From: JABISG01 sp963581435
GTDB taxonomy: Bacteria; Planctomycetota; Planctomycetia; Planctomycetales; Planctomycetaceae
Length of the DNA stretch: 15,466 nucleotides
NCBI GenBank assembly: GCA_963581435.1
Contig: CAUZOL010000145.1
Location: 1-15,466 of the forward strand
Reading direction: 5' to 3'
The translations under genes were made by a program, and so were the position numbers. The notes beneath the pieces are model-generated. The model made no database searches and was not told where the DNA came from. It was given only the letters and a program-made list of their open reading frames with translations. Below are positions 12,778 to 15,466 of this stretch, one piece after another; position 1 is the first letter of the stretch; every line of letters begins with the position of its first letter.

Positions 12778-13539
12778 TCAGCCGTCGGTGCGCACCTGAA
12801 CCTGCAGTGCGCCGAGCATTCGGGTGATTTCTTCTTCCTTGCGATTGATGAAGAAGACGTTTTCCAGCACGATGGCGCGGCGCTCGTTGCTGGGATGCAG
12901 AATCAACCGTCCCGAGCCAAGCAGCACGTATTCGAAGACGTCGTTGATCTCTTTGTCGATCCGCAGATGTGGTGCCGAGTACCGGCCCAGATCGCTCAAA
13001 ACTCCATGATGGTGCAACAACTCGTTGGGCCGCACTTCCCAGTAATCAAACCGTACGGCGATTGCTACACCGACGAAAATTAACCCCAGGATGCCCGCCA
13101 ATGAGAAGTAAAAGCTCGTGTTGGCAACCGGCTGGATCGCCCCCAGAGCGTCGGTGACAAAGGGAAGCAGCGTAGGATAAAACTTGAACAACGAATAAAG
13201 ACCGATGGCCGTCGCAACGAAGAAGAAGAACAGCGTCAGCGATGTTCCCCTCGGGAAATCGAATGACAGCACCACCAGATTCACACCCAGGATAACCAGA
13301 AACGACAACGACAAACTATAATGCCACGTTCCCTCGGTCTCCGCAGGGTTGCCACTGAAAGCCGCATAGAACCCCATGAACAGGGCGGCCAGAAAAGTAG
13401 GATACAGAAACACCACTTTCGGGTAAGAGACGAGCAAAATGCTGTCCGGTGTCTCCGGCTCTTTCTTTTCTGGCTTCGCAGCCGGCTGCGATTGCGGGGC
13501 CGGAACATCTTCCTGGGGTGTTGTCGCGTCTTCGCTCAT
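12778..13539 (-). CDS. Four-helix membrane protein with a possible PH-like C-terminal domain
   Basis: Inner-membrane protein of 253 residues. The N-terminal 33 residues are Pro/Glu/Ala/Lys-rich and disordered. Hydrophobic segments lie at about 41-61, 75-93, 100-117 and 143-163. A cytoplasmic domain follows at about 165-247, with YWEVRPNELLHHHGVL (166-181), RYSAPHLRIDKEINDVFEYV (186-205) and GRLILHPS (210-217). The beta-rich pattern after the last helix recalls bacterial PH-like domains (bPH2/DUF304 type), but this assignment is tentative and rests on pattern only. AAGGA nine bases before the ATG supports the start. It is monocistronic and convergent with smpB. No function can be assigned. Confidence 0.75.
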   Translation of the reverse strand: MSEDATTPQEDVPAPQSQPAAKPEKKEPETPDSILLVSYPKVVFLYPTFLAALFMGFYAAFSGNPAETEGTWHYSLSLSFLVILGVNLVVLSFDFPRGTSLTLFFFFVATAIGLYSLFKFYPTLLPFVTDALGAIQPVANTSFYFSLAGILGLIFVGVAIAVRFDYWEVRPNELLHHHGVLSDLGRYSAPHLRIDKEINDVFEYVLLGSGRLILHPSNERRAIVLENVFFINRKEEEITRMLGALQVQVRTDG

Positions 13540-13840
13540 GATCGCTGATCCTTAGCGGCCGACCGAATGGAAAGAGTAACTTGCGCCCAGCAACGGGTCG
13601 CGACGACGGCGGTGAGATTCAGCCCCGTCAGAATTACACAGACTGTAACGGCGCGGCCCGATAGATTCCAGAGTGCGCCAAAGACACGCTGTCGCCGTGA
13701 GTTGTCGCAAAGTACCTAACGTCGGCTCGCCTGCGCTGGATCACACAAAGATGCTGGAATTCTGAGTTGGTGGCGGCGGCCGAAAACATCACGGTTCGAT
13801 TGGTGTTCAACGAACCCGGCGCAAAATCGGCATCGGAAAG
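13540..13840. other. Intergenic region without a recognisable gene
   Basis: These 301 bases hold the AAGGA ribosome-binding site of the membrane-protein gene and nothing else that is convincing. A 50-codon plus-strand frame (13567-13719) has no recognised similarity. On the minus strand, the frame downstream of the broken CBS gene stays open for 68 codons to a stop at 13634-13636, without a recognisable domain. Confidence 0.6.
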
Positions 13841-14253
13841 CTAGATCGGGCAGGTCATGTCGACTTCGGCCCGTTTCTGCTGGATGGACCGAATCACGTT
13901 GCGGCGCGATAGAACGCCCACCAGTTGGTCTTTCTGCAACACAATCAGCCGACGGACTGAACTCGCCTTGAGGACGGCAACCGCCGTTGCGACTGTCGCA
14001 TTGGACTAGATGGACCGAAGTTTTCGGCTCATGAACTGGGAGCAGGGTTCCAGGGATCGTTCGTCTGATTGGCGATCAGTGTTGAGTTCGAGCACATTGT
14101 ACTCGGAAATCAGGCCAACAACGCTGCCGAAATTGTTGACAACGGGAATGCCGCTAATTCCTTTGGAACAACCAGCTCCATCGCTGCATCAATCGTGGCC
14201 TCTTCATTAATCGAAATGACAGATGGCGTCATTACGTCTTGAACGAGTTGCAT
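13841..14253 (-). pseudogene. Broken CBS-domain-pair protein gene
   Basis: Read leftward, ATG 14253 begins MQLVQDVMTPSVISINEEAT, a classic CBS-pair start. After MELVVPK the frame breaks; one frame over the protein resumes as GISGIPVVNNFGSVVGLISE, the core of CBS domain 1. Adding one T in GTTGTTCC near 14166-14173 would restore VVSKGISGIPVV, so a one-base deletion is likely. The resumed frame then meets an in-frame TAG (14006-14008) after KLRSI, and continues as SNATVATAVAVLKASSVRRL and LVGVLSRRNVIRSI, the second CBS domain, ending at TAG 13841. The intact protein would have been about 137 residues. AAGG seven bases before the ATG is still intact. CBS pairs usually bind adenine nucleotides as energy or ligand sensors. 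It is upstream of no gene in its own orientation, but lies just downstream of the HDOD gene. Two independent lesions make sequencing error less likely. Confidence 0.85.
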
Positions 14254-14364
14254 CGGTCAGCCTTGTTGTTCTGCTTCGCTGTCAAGCACAACTTGCCTGA
14301 CGAATTCTACGTGGTGTGAACGAAACGTGTGTGTTGTTGTACGCAGACGGCTGCGTTGCTGGAC

Positions 14365-15279
14365 TCAAGCGGCCGACAGGGCCTTGCGGCAGTGGCGCAG
14401 GAATGAGAATGGGTTTGCTCCCGTTACCGACGAGAGTTCCTGGAAATCGCGATCGACCTGTTCCGCCGCTTCCAACAGGTTGAATGACGGCCACTTGGAA
14501 TCCAAAGCGACGAGTTGGTCCATGCCGTTGGCGACCTGCCTGATTGCATCAGGCATCAGCGCGGAGACGGCAACCGCCGCTGCCGGTGTGCGGCCAAGTG
14601 TCTTGTCGGCCAATAGCTTCAAGCCGCGGTGATGCAGAAACGCGCAACAAACCAATTCGTCGGGGAAGCCCCACGCGAGCATCACATGAGCAGCCGCTTC
14701 GGCGTGATCCCAGTTTTGTGCCTTTTGCTCAAAGCGATGCAGATCGATCTGCATCGCTTCCTGTTCTTTGGAGAACGGGAGGTAGGTGGAGAATAGATCA
14801 TTTGTGAGCGCGGGCAGCATGAAGTCCTGCAACATGGCAGCGGCGAAGGCAGTTTCGCCGTCGGCTCGCAGTAACTTCGCGATATATTTGGCGAACAAAG
14901 CTCGCTCCAGATTGCTCGCCGCAAAAGAGCGAAGGTTGACCAGCTTCGATTCGCGGCCGCGCAGCGCGCGATCAACTGCCTTCGTCAACAAATAGAGTTT
15001 GCAGTCTCTCACACCCAACAGACCGATCGCCTGCTGAGCCGATGTTACTTTTTGCGACATGCCACGGGCCGACGAATTCACATACCGCAACAATTCGCAT
15101 GTCAGCCCCGAATCGTTTTCGATGATTTGGCCCAATTCCTTCGGTGTCGCGTTGGGGTCGGCGGATCGTTGTGAGAACCTCGTCACTGCCAGAGGCAGAA
15201 TCGGCAGCTTCACGCGTGCCGGAACAAGAGATCGTTTCCCTTCTCCCATCAGCGAGATTCGCAGAGCTTTCCAGTCCAT
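14365..15279 (-). CDS. HDOD-domain signalling protein
   Basis: Cytoplasmic protein of 304 residues with an HDOD domain, a non-catalytic relative of HD phosphohydrolases found in bacterial signal transduction. The domain runs about 24-220: LPILPLAVTRF (25-35), the DP...ELGQIIENDSGLT stretch (41-60), LLRYVNSSARG (63-73), QAIGLLGVRDCKL (83-95), and WDHAEAAAHVMLAWGFPDEL (190-209) followed by HH (216-217). Where HD enzymes have His-Asp, this protein has Gln-Asp (LQDFM, 150-154), consistent with loss of catalysis. The C-terminal 80 residues are helical without a recognised domain. ATG 15279 is chosen because GGAGA lies six bases upstream; the frame is open to 15345, but that stretch lacks a ribosome-binding site and family similarity. 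A broken CBS gene lies downstream on the same strand, 111 bp away. The output partner is unknown. Confidence 0.88.
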   Translation of the reverse strand: MDWKALRISLMGEGKRSLVPARVKLPILPLAVTRFSQRSADPNATPKELGQIIENDSGLTCELLRYVNSSARGMSQKVTSAQQAIGLLGVRDCKLYLLTKAVDRALRGRESKLVNLRSFAASNLERALFAKYIAKLLRADGETAFAAAMLQDFMLPALTNDLFSTYLPFSKEQEAMQIDLHRFEQKAQNWDHAEAAAHVMLAWGFPDELVCCAFLHHRGLKLLADKTLGRTPAAAVAVSALMPDAIRQVANGMDQLVALDSKWPSFNLLEAAEQVDRDFQELSSVTGANPFSFLRHCRKALSAA

Positions 15280-15285
15280 AGCCAA

Positions 15286-15290
15286 TCTCC
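15286..15290 (-). promoter_or_regulatory. Ribosome-binding site fixing the HDOD start
   Basis: GGAGA on the minus strand, six bases before ATG 15279, favours this start over the upstream in-frame start at 15345. Confidence 0.7.
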
Positions 15291-15349
15291 GAATGCTATT
15301 CCACGTCATCCAGCATTGCTGGCGGACGATTTCAGCGTGGCTCAATTAA

Positions 15350-15377
15350 ATTTGTACGAGCGCTGGATTTGTACGAG
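15350..15377. repeat. 11-bp direct repeat upstream of the HDOD gene
   Basis: ATTTGTACGAG occurs at 15350-15360 and again at 15367-15377, a 17-bp period. On the minus strand this is CTCGTACAAAT twice, 71-98 bases before the HDOD start. The spacing of nearly two helical turns fits a tandem operator, but it may be a chance or slippage duplication. Confidence 0.55.
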
Positions 15378-15466
15378 AGCCATTTTCCTTTCCGGGTTCT
15401 TCGCGCATTTTAGTGGGTGCTGCTTGATTTGACGTGTGGAATCGATCTCGGGATCATGGGGGATTT

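Noticed and set aside
13567..13719. 50-codon plus-strand open frame
   Set aside because: It has no convincing ribosome-binding site, no recognisable domain and an Arg/Thr-rich composition typical of chance frames.
14010..14210. 66-codon plus-strand open frame
   Set aside because: It is antisense to the broken CBS gene, whose two domains are recognisable on the minus strand.
15280..15345. 22-residue N-terminal extension of the HDOD protein
   Set aside because: There is no ribosome-binding site at 15345, while GGAGA precedes the internal ATG at 15279.

Overview
The window looks like a chromosomal piece of a planctomycete (Planctomycetota). This is inferred from gene content and style: a secreted neutral-ceramidase-like protein, a long two-part acetylxylan-esterase-like hydrolase, a BlaI/M56 pair, generously spaced genes, and intergenic DNA full of hairpin elements and degenerate 7-bp repeats. 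No rRNA, tRNA, CRISPR array, phage gene or transposase was found. Most genes look like ordinary household or surface-enzyme genes; the less ordinary material is mainly in the intergenic DNA and one broken gene.

Layout. 27-1585 (minus): BlaI-type repressor and M56 anti-repressor protease overlapping by ATGA, behind a promoter whose -10 lies inside a perfect 11-bp inverted repeat, so probably self-regulated. 1701-1770: cloverleaf-shaped intergenic element. 1791-3152 (minus): secreted ceramidase-like enzyme. 3162-3665: gene-free, with a TTAGCCG/CGGCTAA inverted-repeat element, a hairpin and a promoter with a perfect TATAAT. 3666-7372 (plus): five-gene respiratory cluster nuoI, DUF2203, nuoA, nuoC, nuoD, with no nuoB, closed by twin hairpins. 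7439-9538 (minus): large secreted alpha/beta-hydrolase. 9740-12119 (plus): degenerate universal-stress-like protein and an ArsB/NhaD-type transporter, probably cotranscribed. 12114-12183: a second TTAGCCG/CGGCTAA element that supplies the transporter's stop codon. 12202-12678 (plus): smpB. 12778-13539 (minus): four-helix membrane protein with a possible PH-like tail. 13841-14253 (minus): CBS-pair protein gene broken by a frameshift and an internal stop. 14365-15279 (minus): HDOD-domain signalling protein.

How the genes work together. The nuo genes encode the peripheral-arm quinone-site subunits (C, D), the iron-sulfur subunit next to them (I) and one small membrane subunit (A) of complex I; the rest must be encoded elsewhere. 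A sodium/proton-type or anion transporter with a Usp-like partner would fit ion homeostasis, but its substrate cannot be read from sequence. The BlaI/M56 pair is a protease-relieved repressor switch whose only visible target is its own promoter. No clear new multi-gene system is visible; the best leads are the operator, the structured intergenic elements, the heptanucleotide arrays and the split nuo cluster.
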